Shown here: positions 14,101-25,300 of the stretch, piece after piece
Numbering within the stretch: the stretch's first letter is position 1
Layout of the letters: every line of letters starts with the position of its first letter
Assembly (NCBI RefSeq): GCF_963662255.1
Contig: NC_085049.1
Coordinates: 28,428,142-28,492,141 of the forward strand
Direction of reading: 5' to 3'
Source of the DNA: Cinclus cinclus
Lineage: Eukaryota > Chordata > Aves > Passeriformes > Cinclidae
Length of the DNA: 64,000 bases
Notes under the pieces: generated by a model
What the model was told of the DNA's origin: nothing
What the model saw: the letters and a program-made list of their open reading frames with translations, nothing else
Database searches by the model: none
Translations under genes and position numbers: made by a program

Positions 14101-15399
14101 ATCAGATTTCTGTTACTCTCACCATCAAACATTGACTGAAAAACAGTCAAGGAGAGCGTGCTGGCATCCAGGACGTGCTGGAATTTACTCATTCAGTATT
14201 TACTCCTCACAAGCTTTGTCCTGATCCTTCATCAGTGCTGCTGCTAAGGTTACTGAATTTTCAGACACCAACACATCTGCTTTTCAGACAGGATGAAAGC
14301 CCCATCTTTGCAGTGCTGGAAAGCCCCATCTTTGCAGTGCTGTCTGAACCAGTGCTGAATGAGCGCCTCATATTTCAGTCAGTGCTGTGAAAAGGTGTGA
14401 CAAAACTCATTCCAGCAGTCCAGATCCTTAAAAGCAGGCAAAACCCCAGTGTGTGATATCTGTTGTGCAAGTGTCACTCTTGATGTTGGCTAAAAGAGCA
14501 AGGGAGAGCACGTTAGGCCATCCTGGAGTGGTGCTGTCTTCATTTCTTGCACTGCACCACCAGGTCTTCCTCTTGGCTTAACTTGCCAAGAGTCAGGGCA
14601 GCACAGACATGGACCTGGTGGATGTGAGAGATTTTGGTTTGCTGCCTGTTTACCTGTTAGCATATTCATTCAGAACAAACTTTCTTGGATGGGTAAGCTC
14701 CTGGACAATGGGTTGCTGAAATTCCCATTGCATCATTCTGGCATCAGCTCTCCAAGCAGAGGAGCGTGTCTAACAGTGGCACTTATGTGTGTTATAAAAT
14801 ATAATAGACAAAGCCCTAACATCATGCAGCAAACTGGATTTATTTTCTGCTCCATGTCTTATAAATCCTATGAAATTCTGATGTGGTAGCCTGGATATTA
14901 TTCTGTGGTTGCTTTATTTGAATGAAAAAAATTCTTATCTCATTAATATAGTAGGGATATAAATAATAAACTTAGGTTGCAAAAACTATTCCTTCTAGCA
15001 TTCAATCTCTTCTCTTTTGTCTCTACATTGTCATTTTCCAGGATCACAAAGATTTTTGATCACAGACTTGAAACTTGCTTTGTAGAAGGTGCATCTCTTA
15101 TGGAGAGATGAAGGACACAGAACGAGAGAGGAAGCCTTGCAGCATTCTTGCAAACTCTGAAGTACTTAATTGTATTGCCATTTTAGGCTAGGCTCTAAAT
15201 AGGCACATGTGTGGCTTGGCCCAAATCCCAGCACTTTCCCTTGGAACTGCTGCTTCTGAGGTACTTAAAGACAGGTTTTTCAAAAGTAGTGAAGTTGTAA
15301 ATTTTTGGGGTTGAGAGTTATCAGTGTATTTAGATGGCTGGCTGTTTTAAAACTACTTCACGAATTATTTTTGTTTTGTGTGGTGACACAAGGCTAAAG
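8195..15399 (+). other. B4GALNT3 intron 1, section without recognised features
   Basis: No exon, RNA gene or recognisable repeat family was found apart from short T tracts (for example near 10700) and a 24-bp tandem duplication at 14295-14342. Reading frames here are short and carry no conserved motif. Confidence 0.55.
14295..14342. repeat. Perfect 24-bp tandem duplication
   Basis: Two identical adjacent copies of a 24-bp unit beginning GAAAGCCCCATC, at 14295-14318 and 14319-14342. Perfect identity suggests a recent slippage or end-joining event. Confidence 0.9.
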
Positions 15400-15429
15400 T
15401 TGTCTTGGAACAAGGCAAGTTACAGCCTG

Positions 15430-15640
15430 GGACTTCATGAGAGAAGAGTTTTCTGTGTTCAGGGACCTGCTTCAGAGAATCCCATGGGAGATGGTCTTAG
15501 TGAGCTTTGTAGGAAAGAACTTTGGGATTCTGGTGCAAGCTACTTTAGGTGACAGCAATGCTGCTGTGAACAGGGGTTCAGATCAGATGATTTCCAGAGG
15601 TGCTGTCCAACCTCAGCAATTCTGTGCTTTGGTATTAGCA
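15430..15640 (+). mobile_element. CR1 LINE remnant (linker piece joined to 3' end)
   Basis: The first part reads EEFSVFRDLLQRIPWEMVL, which matches the CR1 ORF2 linker just before the reverse transcriptase. From about 15570 the sequence is a CR1 3' end (GATGATTTCCAGAGGTGCTG, then CCAACCTCAGCAATTCTGTG). Everything between is missing, so this is an internally deleted + strand copy. Confidence 0.65.
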
Positions 15641-15813
15641 CACATTAAAAATAGATTAAAAGAGTACTGAAGAATTAATTACCCTGGGCTATTTTTGGAG
15701 CCCAGGAAATCATATACACACACACAGTCCCCATCTCCATCCCAAGAGACACTGCACTGGGAACTTTTCCTATAAAACAGTGTCTAGCACATAAACTGCA
15801 TTGTAGTGTTTCA

Positions 15814-15840
15814 GAGCACCAGACCTGAGGTCTGGTGCTC
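15814..15840. repeat. Perfect inverted repeat, 13-bp arms and 1-nt centre
   Basis: GAGCACCAGACCT, then G, then AGGTCTGGTGCTC: the arms are exactly complementary. The flanks (cattgtag on the left, ctagcaatg on the right) could extend the pairing with a bulge. No mature RNA is implied by sequence alone. Confidence 0.9.
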
Positions 15841-17070
15841 TCCTAGCAATGTAGAACATGGAGCTTTGAGAGTGACTGGGGTCAGAGGAATGTAAAGGAC
15901 AGACAATAAGCAGCTTTTGGCAAAATGCAGGTGAGAGGACAGCTGCTTTTTCCGGCCTTTGGTTTTGGCAGAACACGCTAGAATTTTGGGTATTTTGATA
16001 TATGTGTTTGTAGGGCAGTACACTCTTACCATTACGGGAGAGGACTGAAATTGAAGAGAGTCAGTGGAGCTTGGTAGGAGTCACACCAGGAGCCTGTGGA
16101 AAAGGTCAGTAAAACTTAGTAAAGAGACTAAGAAGAGTATTTGGGTGAAATCTCAGGTCAGCATGTAAATAACCAATGTGAGATGGCATTTTCCATGGAT
16201 ATTTATTTTGGAGCCAATACAGGAATTACTGTGTAAGTTTCCTGTACTGAATTACACAAGAGGCAGATTGGACAGTTGTTAGGGTTTTGTTTGTCCTGAA
16301 GTTCATTAGCTGGACGAGTGCTGGGCAGTAAGAAGCCCTCTTCCTTGCCCTGTGGAAATTTCCAGTGCATTGGAAAGAAAATTATAATTTTGCTATCAGT
16401 CCTTGCAAGCCACCTTAAGCAGTTGGAAGGGCAGTTTTAATGCTTTGGTTGAAAGCTACAGCACAGTTAAATATTCCACTGAAACAGGATAGCTCTGTGA
16501 GGCGTGCTGGCCCAGCTCCAAGGCAGCTAACCCGGCTGTCTCCTGCTGGGTGAAGGATCACCTCCTGGAAGCCCTCAGGAATGCCTGCTGGTGGCAGGGA
16601 TTGCTTGTGGAAAACAGGGGCCCTGCAGCAGCGTTTGGCTGGCCCCTGCAGCCTGGGCTTTGGAAAGTCTCAGCTCCTGAATGGTTCTTGAGTTTGTTCT
16701 GTCTGGGGCAGAAGCTCAGCAGAACTCAAACCAGAAATTTCCCAGTAAATAATTCTTCAGTTCCCTGGAAGTTCTGAAAGAGCAGTAGAAATGGTTCCCT
16801 TGATTTTATGAAATGTAGGGCAGTGTGGTAAAACAGTATCACACACAGGTTTTCTTAATACAGAAGGTAGCACAGAAATGAGTTAAATTTATTGTACAAC
16901 TTAAATGTCATTCGCAAAGTGCAGCAATGGCACAGTTTTACCATCGTATTTCCACTGTTAAAGCTTTTTGATTTGTGTTTCCAACTCCCAGCTATAATAA
17001 TAATGCAAATATTAATATATTTAAGATGCATCACGATGAAAAAAACCCCAACAATCTGCAACAACTCAAA

Positions 17071-17086
17071 CTCCCTATATAGGGAG
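17071..17086. repeat. Perfect 16-bp palindrome
   Basis: CTCCCTATATAGGGAG equals its own reverse complement and has a TATATA core. It is in an intron with no nearby exon. Confidence 0.85.
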
Positions 17087-18094
17087 AGGATGGCAGGAGA
17101 TACAGTATATAAGGGATTTTTTCCCTAAGAACGTGGATCTCTTTCAACTTGACCTTCAGAAAGGATCTACACCTGGAATCAGCTAAAAATAAGATGCAGT
17201 TTAACAACTGCTGGCACTTCAAATAAGAAAGATCTTCATTAGCTTCAAAACCCCTCTTAGTGAGGGATGTTCCTATGGATCAACCAAGAGCAGAATAGTT
17301 GTTTTGCCTCTTCTCTTTCTGCACTAAGTGTGTGCAGTATTATTGCATGTACTTTGCTAAAGCAAACTGAATCTTCTCTATCAGCCAGTAAAAAGTCCTT
17401 TAAACCACTTGAATCATCCACCTCCCTGGTTCTCAGCTGTGCCGTGCCTTGCGCAGGGGTCTCACTTGTACTTCCTATTATTGTGTGTCTGCACATCTGC
17501 AGATGTGCTCATTGTGAGGAGACCACAGCAGCACGCTGGAATCTTTGGAGGAAAGTTCAAGGATCGTGTTCCATGCACCAGCAAGAAGACAGAGCTGGGG
17601 AGGGCAGAGCCAGACCGGGCCGGGCTGGGGGGAGATGTCGAACCCAGCCAGGCCAGGGATTTTGGGGGCTGCTGGTGCCCCTTGGCTCGGTGCTGGTCCC
17701 ACTCTGCAGGAGGGATGTGCCAGGGGTGTCTCCCAGCTCTGCCACCTGGAGCATCCCTCCTCCATCATCATCCCTCTCCCAGCTCTGGTGGATTTCAAGG
17801 ATCCCGGGAGGCTCAAAACAAATGAGCTTTTAAGGCAAGATTTACACAGCAAATGAAAATTGTTCTTCTTGCTCTTCTTGTGTGGCATCTCTTAAGTCTT
17901 CTTGAGAAAGTTTTTAATTGGAAGACACCATAGTAAAAAAAAAATAAATCCCAAGTCAGAGTGGAGTCTGTCCCAGTTTAGCAGGCTGAAAATAGTCAGC
18001 AAACTCAGTAAATCTTCTCTCAAACAGTGAGATTTAGACATGAGTTTTAGCAAACTAGGTAGCAGTAAATACAAGCTCTTCCTCTTTGTCTGTG

Positions 18095-18320
18095 GAGGTA
18101 TAGGTTGAATGTCAGGGAAAGGTTTTTCACCCAGAGGTTATTCAGGTACTAGAACAGGCTACCGGGGGCAGTGGTCACATCTCCAAGTCTAACAGAGCTC
18201 AAGGAACATTTAGACAAGGCTGTCTGGGATTCTTGGGGTTGTCCTATGCAGGGCTAGGACTTGGGACTTGCTGATCCTTGTGGATCCCTTCCAACTCAGA
18301 ATATTCTGATATTTTGTGAG
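18095..18320 (+). mobile_element. CR1 LINE 3'-end fragment
   Basis: Matches the non-coding CR1 3' end: a TTTTTCACCCAGAGG block, a GAACAGGCTACC-GGGGCAGTGGTCAC block, a TCTAACAGAGCTCAAG block, and the terminal CTTGTGGATCCCTTCCAACT with an ATTCTGATATT tail. It is 5'-truncated and on the + strand. Confidence 0.85.
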
Positions 18321-19089
18321 ACAAAAAGGAGTTTCTGTGAACTCCTCCTGGTTCCCACTTCCTTAATTATTTTTGTCAAGTGTGTCGCACAGGCTGGCTT
18401 GAGATCCAAAGCAGGACATAGATGTGGGAGTGAGGTCAGACAGAGGCGAAACAGTATTTCAGAAGTTCATATTTTGGAATTATGTCACTGGGTAAGAGCT
18501 CAATAAAGAGAGTTTACACAACCCTGATTTTTTCCTCATAGCAACCCATGTTGTGTAAATAAAGCTGTCCCAGAAGCAAGTGTGTGTTTTGCAGCCCATC
18601 CAATTGCACAGGCTGCATTTGCTTGGAGGCAGGGTGCCTGAAGGGAGGATTAGCAGCTTGTTTTGTCCGTGTGAGTTTTGTGCCTCTGTCAGGGAAGAGC
18701 TCGAGCGTGCTCTTGCCCCCTTAGTGCTCTGAGGCTTGACATTTTAAGTCACAGGTATATAGGATTTTCCATTACCTATCAAAAATGTTAGCCTGTCTTT
18801 GCATGTTTGTCCGCCCTGACTAGCAGTTGGTATTTGATGATGATTCGGAGGAAATCAGTGTTACAAATCGCAGCTTTGCTAAAGAGAGGTGCTGGTGTCC
18901 GGTTGCATGCACAGACAGATGAAGGCTGGCTTTTAGTCTTAGAGGTCAGATAAAGCTTAGAGCATAGATTGGGTGGTGTCAGCATCTGATGAGAAATTTC
19001 AAATGTTCTTGAAGACTATTCCTGATATTCCAGTTGCCTTTTGCTGCCATTTTAATCGAAGTTTGATCATGTTTACAGCAGCCTTCCAT

Positions 19090-19388
19090 TACCTAAAGAT
19101 GGCCCACAAGAAAGCTGGAAAGGAACTTTTGATGAAGGCATGTAATAATAGGTCAAGAGGGAATAGCTTTAAACTAAAAGAGGGCAAGTTTAGATTAGGG
19201 ATTAGGAAGAAATTCTTTACTGTGAGGGTGGTGAGGCACTGGCACAGGTTGCCCAGAGAAGTTAGGGATGTCCCATCCCTGGAAGTGTTCAAGACCAGGT
19301 TGAACAGCCTGGTCTAGTGGGAGATGTCCCTGCCTCTGGCAGTGGGGTTGGAACTTTAAGGTCCCTTTCAGCACAAGTCATTCAATGA
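19090..19388 (+). mobile_element. CR1 LINE 3'-end fragment, second subfamily
   Basis: Shows the CR1 blocks AGAGGGAATAGCTTTAAACT, AAATTCTTTACTGTGAGGG, TGGCACAGGTTGCCCAGAGA and CCATCCCTGGAAGTGTTCAA, then the terminal GGTCCCTTTCAGCACAAG. It is on the + strand and better preserved than its neighbour at 18095. Confidence 0.88.
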
Positions 19389-22087
19389 CACCCAAGTCTG
19401 AACCAGAAGCTGCAGTTTTGGATTTTGAATCAAAATTGTAGAGGTAAACTTGTACACAGGGTTCCTGAAATACTTGGGAGTAGTTTTAGAACCTCATCCA
19501 AACCCTAGTAGCACTATTAGAAGAGCTTAATCTGACTCAAAATGCAATCATCATCTTGTTTCCAATGTGTCATACCTACAGAGCAGTACCAAAGCAGTAC
19601 CTCAATCACTGTACTGTCAGTTCCTCTTTGTTATATTGGGAGATGTGTGATATTGCTGTGGGTTTGATATTTATCAGTATGCCTGCTTCTGGTTCCTCCT
19701 CAGCAGAGCTGTTGGAGAGCTGCTTTGTTGTCCCACAGTTAGAGGTGCCTCTGTCTTCAGGGCTTTGTTTGATGTCAGAGCAGGGCGTCCCGAGCAGAGC
19801 CATGGGCAGAACAGTCATTCTGCTATCCTCAAGAACACAGGCAATTTAAAGTAATTTAAACAAATCATAAGATATTTCTGGGGTGGCCTGCAAGAGAGTT
19901 GTTTAGCTTGCTTCCTTGCCTTGAGGTCAGGTCAACCCTACCTGCACCATTTCTGGCAGGTATTTGTCCAGCCCCCTCCTTCTTTTCCTCTGTCCATGGT
20001 CATATCCATAGTCTGACTCCAGTCACCACTGGAACTGAAACTGCAGGGCAGTAATTTTGTTGCAATGCTCACAGAGACCATGGAAATAACACAATTCAGC
20101 AGGAGGGAGTTACTGCTTTTGAGGTGAATTCAGGAGAAGAAAATGGTTACAGCATCTTTGAGCAAAATAGCAAATAAAAATTACAAGTAGAGATGTAAGT
20201 GAAGTGTGGGGGTTTTTCTCATGGAAGCGGTGAATGGCATTTTCTACAGCACAGAGTTCCACAGAACTTGACTGAAAATGAAGCTGTAAGAAGATATTTT
20301 GGGCATGCTGCATCTACATGGAAGTGGCAAGGTATTGGGTCTTCAGGAAAATCCTCACCCAAGATAAAAAAAATAATGCATTAGCTGTGTTTGGTAAAGC
20401 AGTAACAAATGTTGACTTGAAGGTCTGTTGCTCAGTTGATGTTCAGCTTCACATCTGTATAACTCCTAGGAAAAAAAAAAAGTCTTGGAAAGCTCTTTGG
20501 GCAGTCTATTGCTGCAGTGATTGGATCAGTTGAGAAAAATGCACTTACCAAATCTTTCTGAAAGCTTTGTGGATGAACTTGTTGAGCTCTCTTGGGCACA
20601 GTCCTGTTGCAGAAAGAAAAACAGATGGAAAAGACTTCTGAGCATAAAATTGCCATTTTCTTTCTTGATTTTTGTGGGTACCTCCCCATGGTCAGTGGTG
20701 GGAAGCTGCCTACATACATTACTTCTTATTAATTGCATTTATTCAGTTGTTGTGGACATCAAAGCAGCAGATCTGTTGGTGGTGGAAAGCATTTAGAAAC
20801 ATGCATCTCTTTGCAAAATCAGTCCTCACTGCTGTTCATGATGATGCAGTACATATGAATTAGAGCAGGCAGGGAGCCTGCCAGGTCTGTGTCCAAGTGC
20901 AGTGCCTGGGATCTGTCACACTGAGGTAAACTTAAAATAAATGGAGGCAAACTTCAACTTTAAGTAACTTGTTACCTTAATGGAGCAGGCCTTTGTTTCC
21001 CCTCCTGTCTCTAAGGGCACAGCTTCACCACTGCCTCCAAGTGATGGGGAGAGTGCCAGGAATGCCACTTGCAGTGATCAAAAACAGGTGGAACATCTGC
21101 TTTTCATGCCAGTCACCTTGAGGTTTCGGTAGGAATTTTTAAAGCTGTTAGTATTATTTATATTATAAACCAAACAAGGCAGACAGCAGAGTGTGAGTCA
21201 GCCACTGAGGATGCGGTCACTGGGAGTGAACTGGTAGAAACCCATACAAATGTTCAAGGTTTAAAGGTATTTTTGAAAGAAAAATAATGCCTAATTTTGC
21301 AGTTCACCATCAAAGTAGCAAATTACTTTTACCTTAGAAGTGGGAGGGAGTAAAAACCAAAATCTAGCCTCATATACAAAACACCTGACTCTCACAATCT
21401 GCTGATTTTTCCAAATGCTCCAAGTACTGAAGCTCAAGCAAGGCAAATCTCACACCAGTAGATGTTCTGATGCAAATCCCATATTTTGAAGACTGGTAAA
21501 AGGCTGCTTGGTTAAGTGTGATTCCATGATGAGAACTGCTCATCATGGAATACCTTTGTTCTTAGTATGGCTGGAATCAGTCCTCTTTGACTGGCTGTAG
21601 CTGTTTTAAGAACTCTATAGCAGTGCATGAAGACTATAAAAACAGAGACTGCTTTTGATAGCAATATTGTACAAAGAGGCAAACACAGAGGCGGCCTGTG
21701 TGCAGCACAGTGCCTCAGGGGACAAGCACACCATAATTGTAGCACAATTGCCATGTTCTGTAAATTAAAGAGTGGAACTTACCAGCAGTTAAGAACTTGA
21801 ACTGCACAGCTATCATGGCCATAATATTGAAAATATATTTTATGATTTAAAAGCTTCTATATGTGTTTTATGTGGTCTCCGTTGAATAGCTCAAGAGGGT
21901 AACAGACTAGCCAGCATTTCTCCCTGCTTTGCTGCAGAAGTTAGCAGTGCCAAAATCATGGCAATTTTTCTTATGCTGCTGAAAGCAGCAGTAGGTGCTC
22001 TTCTGCTCAGCCTTCATTTGAGCCAATGTTTCCTCCTTCCACTGAAAAGCAGAGTGCTCTGCTCTTCCCCTTCCGTAGTCTAATCCT
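19389..22087 (+). other. B4GALNT3 intron 1, section without recognised genes
   Basis: No conserved exon on either strand. It contains a 31-bp hairpin at 21521-21551 and short A and T tracts. Open frames are short and unrelated to any family I recognise. Confidence 0.5.
21521..21551. repeat. Perfect inverted repeat, 13-bp arms and 5-nt loop
   Basis: ATTCCATGATGAG, loop AACTG, then CTCATCATGGAAT. The arms are exactly complementary. It stands alone in non-coding sequence. Confidence 0.9.
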
Positions 22088-22329
22088 AGAGGAGAGGAGA
22101 GGAGAGGGAGAGGAGAGGAGAGGAGAGGAGAGGAGAGGAGAGGAGAGGAGAGGAGAGGAGAGGAGAGGAGAGGAGAGGAGAGGAGAGGAGAGGAGAGGAG
22201 AGGAGAGGAGAGGAGAGGAGAGGAGAGGAGAGGAGAGGAGAGGAGAGGAGAGGAGAGGAGAGGAGAGGAGAGGAGAGGAGAGGAGAGGAGAGGAGAGGAG
22301 AGAGGGAGAGAGGGGAGAGGGGAGAGGAG
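22088..22329. repeat. Long GAGAG pentanucleotide satellite
   Basis: About 240 bp of a 5-bp AGAGG unit. The nearly perfect core runs from about 22108 to 22301, some 38 units, with imperfect purine-rich edges. The + strand is almost pure purine. Long open frames through it (Ser-Ser-Pro-Leu-Leu repeats on the - strand) are artefacts of the 5-bp period. Confidence 0.97.
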
Positions 22330-25300
22330 TTGCATGGTTGAAGAGATGAGGATGGGCAGGAGAGAACACAGGGCTCTTGTGAGCAGAAGTCACCTCAGGC
22401 AGGGGCTGTGGCTGCACAGCCAAAGCTGTGGCTGGGCACCTCAGCTGGCTGCATGTTTGCCTTTCCATGATCACATGAACTCCTGAACCTCCTGTGCCTT
22501 CAGCTTGGCAAGCGCAGACAAGCAAGAGTTTACAGTAGTTTTGCTCTAGTACATTCTAGGTTGAAACAGAGGCATTTCTGGAGCTGACATAGGAGCTCAG
22601 CCCTGTAATTTTGAGTGGTAGTGCAGCTACATGATGGTCTTCTCACTCAAATCTGGCCCTGCATCTCCATATATGCATATCCTCACTGACCTTTCTGACA
22701 GCAGGCAGTATTTGCTAGATAATTGTGTGGCATGGGTGGTTTCAGTAATTTAACTAGGGCAATGGAAAATTTTAGTGACAGAAGCAAGATTTGAATTATA
22801 TTTTCCATGAAACCAGTTAGTGCCCCAACCACTGTTTTTCAGTTCCCTGCTTGCTGTTTGAAATACATTTCTTATACCTAGAGGGGAACAGCAACAAGGT
22901 ACTATTTGTGGGTGAGTCTGACAGTGAGACTGCATTAGTGCCCTGGGTAATTAGTCTGCTGATTTTCTTCTCTTTCCCAAGTGCAGTGCTATGCTTTTTC
23001 CTCTGTCATACTTTAATGTTCTGCAGCTTATTGTCAGTTTGCAAAGCCATTCACATAGCAGTGAATCAGAGTTGTACCTGGAGGAAGAGTGGAGTAATTT
23101 ATTTCTGCACACAAGGTTCCTAACTTGAGCTTTGTCCCTGGAGGAGGTCAGCAACCTGATTTGTGGGTTCTGCACTAACCAGAAATGGAAAGGTTTGCAG
23201 AGCTCCCTCTGTAATGCTGGGTTTCATGCTTCTTGAATCCTTTTAACTGCAGGAGTGATGTTCCAATCTTGACCCCAGGACAAGAAGTTCACTCCTTTCT
23301 GTCTATCCTTTTAATTGACCTAAATAAGTAACCAAAGAGACTCCCTTGGCCTGGCCCAACCTTTGAATGGGTTGTGGAGTTTTTTTTTTTTGTAGTTTCT
23401 CTTTTGGACCAGTATGTTTGCAAGGCACCTAGTCGTAATGTCTAGGGGTATTGGGTATTGCACCTGCATATCAGTTCAGCCAGGAGGAGCACTGGGAAAA
23501 ACTTAAAATGATGCTGAAGTCACATGGAATGACAGTAAGTTGAAAATATTCGACCAGGATAAGAGGAGAAATAAAACCATCCAAGGGAGGCTTAAAACAT
23601 CAAGCCACAGTCAGGGGTCTGTGAATGCTGGGGGTAATGAAAAACAACACTGTGCTCCATTCCTGCTAGTTTCTTTCTTGCCCTATCCTTGCAACGAATA
23701 GAAGAGGAGAAGAGTCTCAGATAAGAAGGAAAATGCTTTTATGCAAAACAGCCTGTGGACCTGCTCTTTCCTGAGGCTGCTGAGTGAAGTAACTTAGCAG
23801 GGTTACAAAAGGGCTGGCTAGCATGTGGGTGTTAATAGCATTTGCAGCTATGTAAGCAGCAGTAACAACAGCAGAGTAATCAAATCTCATCTTTCAGAGG
23901 GGAAGTTGATCACCTGAGTGGGTCTGGGATTTCCCCCTGCACAATTGCCAGGTATCTTCACAAGCTAATTGAGATGTCGAGTGCTGTCTGGGGCCAGGGG
24001 CATGACAGTGGCTGGATGGATCTAATCTCTGAACACACAGAGCAGCTCTGGTCACACTCCTGCCCCGAGGCCTGACAGGTCCCTGGGTAGTGCTGGCTCT
24101 TATCTCTGGCTTCGACTTTCTGCTTTTTTATTTTTTTTTTTCCTCTTGAACTGGGCTTCAAGTGCAGTGCTCTGGTAGAGTCATAAGTGTGGGGTGCGAT
24201 CTCTCCATCTCCACTTGCAGCTTTCTTTGCTGACTTTTAACCCAAGAGCAGTAAAAAGCATGGCTGAGAAGAGGCAGACATGGCACTCGTGCCTGACCAG
24301 ACCCTAGGCAAGGATAATTTCTATCTTATTTTGTCTTGGTACAGCTTTTCTGTCTCTTAATGGGTGATTCACTGGAGCTGTGCACACCTGGCTCCAGACT
24401 GGCTGCCTCTTGTAGGGGTTCTGCTGTAGAATGCAGCATCTGTTTCAGCCTCCCCTTCAGCTTCTTTGCTTTTTCTTTGTATTCACGTGCCTCTTATTTC
24501 CAATAGGAAGCTCAGGTCCTGAGGGCTTCCCATCATGAATCCAGAGGAGCAGCTGAGGGTCAGCCCGGCCAGGCATTTGAATCCTCAACAGGCATCTGCC
24601 AGCCAGCCTGATGGGAACAGGGACAAAAAGGACCACTCTTCTCAGAAGAAGAACCACCTTCATGTTTTTGTCTAATCCATGTGAGACTGGAATCTTGGAT
24701 CAGTTGGGTGCAAAAGTAGAAAGGAAGATGGACCTCTGCTTGTAGAGAGATCAGACTGATGCCAAGGAAGGGGGAGTGTGTGGCAGCAAGCCTGGCTGCT
24801 GCTTCTGGCAAGCTGTGTCTGCATCAAGTGCTGCCTTCCTTGGAGGTGTTTGAGGTGAAAAAATAGCCTTGGAAAACAACTGGTGTGATTTGGGAAGTGA
24901 TGGGAAATGCTTTGGGAAGTGAAACCCAGAAGACTGAAAGGCAAGGAGCTGACTTGTGCATCTGTCTGACAGGCTAATGGCAGCAGTGCCTGGCCCAATA
25001 ACTTCCCCTGGCTTTGAGACAGGCTCTTCCCAAGCCTTTGATTTCTGCCTCCATGGTTTTTCTGCCTTTTCACATCCTAGCCTGAACCGGTTTTGTAGAG
25101 GGACGGGAGCAGAACCATCAAAGCTAATAGTTCTGGCATTCCTTCTTAGCAACACTGAAGTGTTTGCTGAGGTATTTTAGTTCTTGACTCCTGCTTTTTT
25201 CCAGGTGCAGGCTTGTTGATTTTAAGTATCCATGAAAAGAATGCTCGAGCCAAGGAGCAGTGCTCATGGAGAGCTTGAGGACAGGCTGAATCTGTGGTAG

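Larger units (their letters stand above)
15641..18094 (+). other. B4GALNT3 intron 1, section without recognised genes
   Basis: Apart from the hairpin at 15814 and a 16-bp palindrome at 17071, nothing recognisable is present. The GC-richer stretch at 17560-17800 has open frames on both strands but no conserved motif and few CpGs. Confidence 0.5.

Noticed and set aside
16550..16777. CR1-like reading (KDHLLEALRNA)
   Set aside because: Only a few residues resemble the CR1 linker, and the flanking sequence does not continue the match.
17409..17888. Possible B4GALNT3 first exon in a GC-richer patch
   Set aside because: No frame gives a start codon, a short basic tail and a hydrophobic anchor followed by a donor in the right phase, and CpG content is low.
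21907..22525. Long - strand frames with Ser-Ser-Pro-Leu-Leu repeats
   Set aside because: They are produced by the 5-bp GAGAG satellite, which stays open in most frames. There is no conserved sequence outside the repeat.
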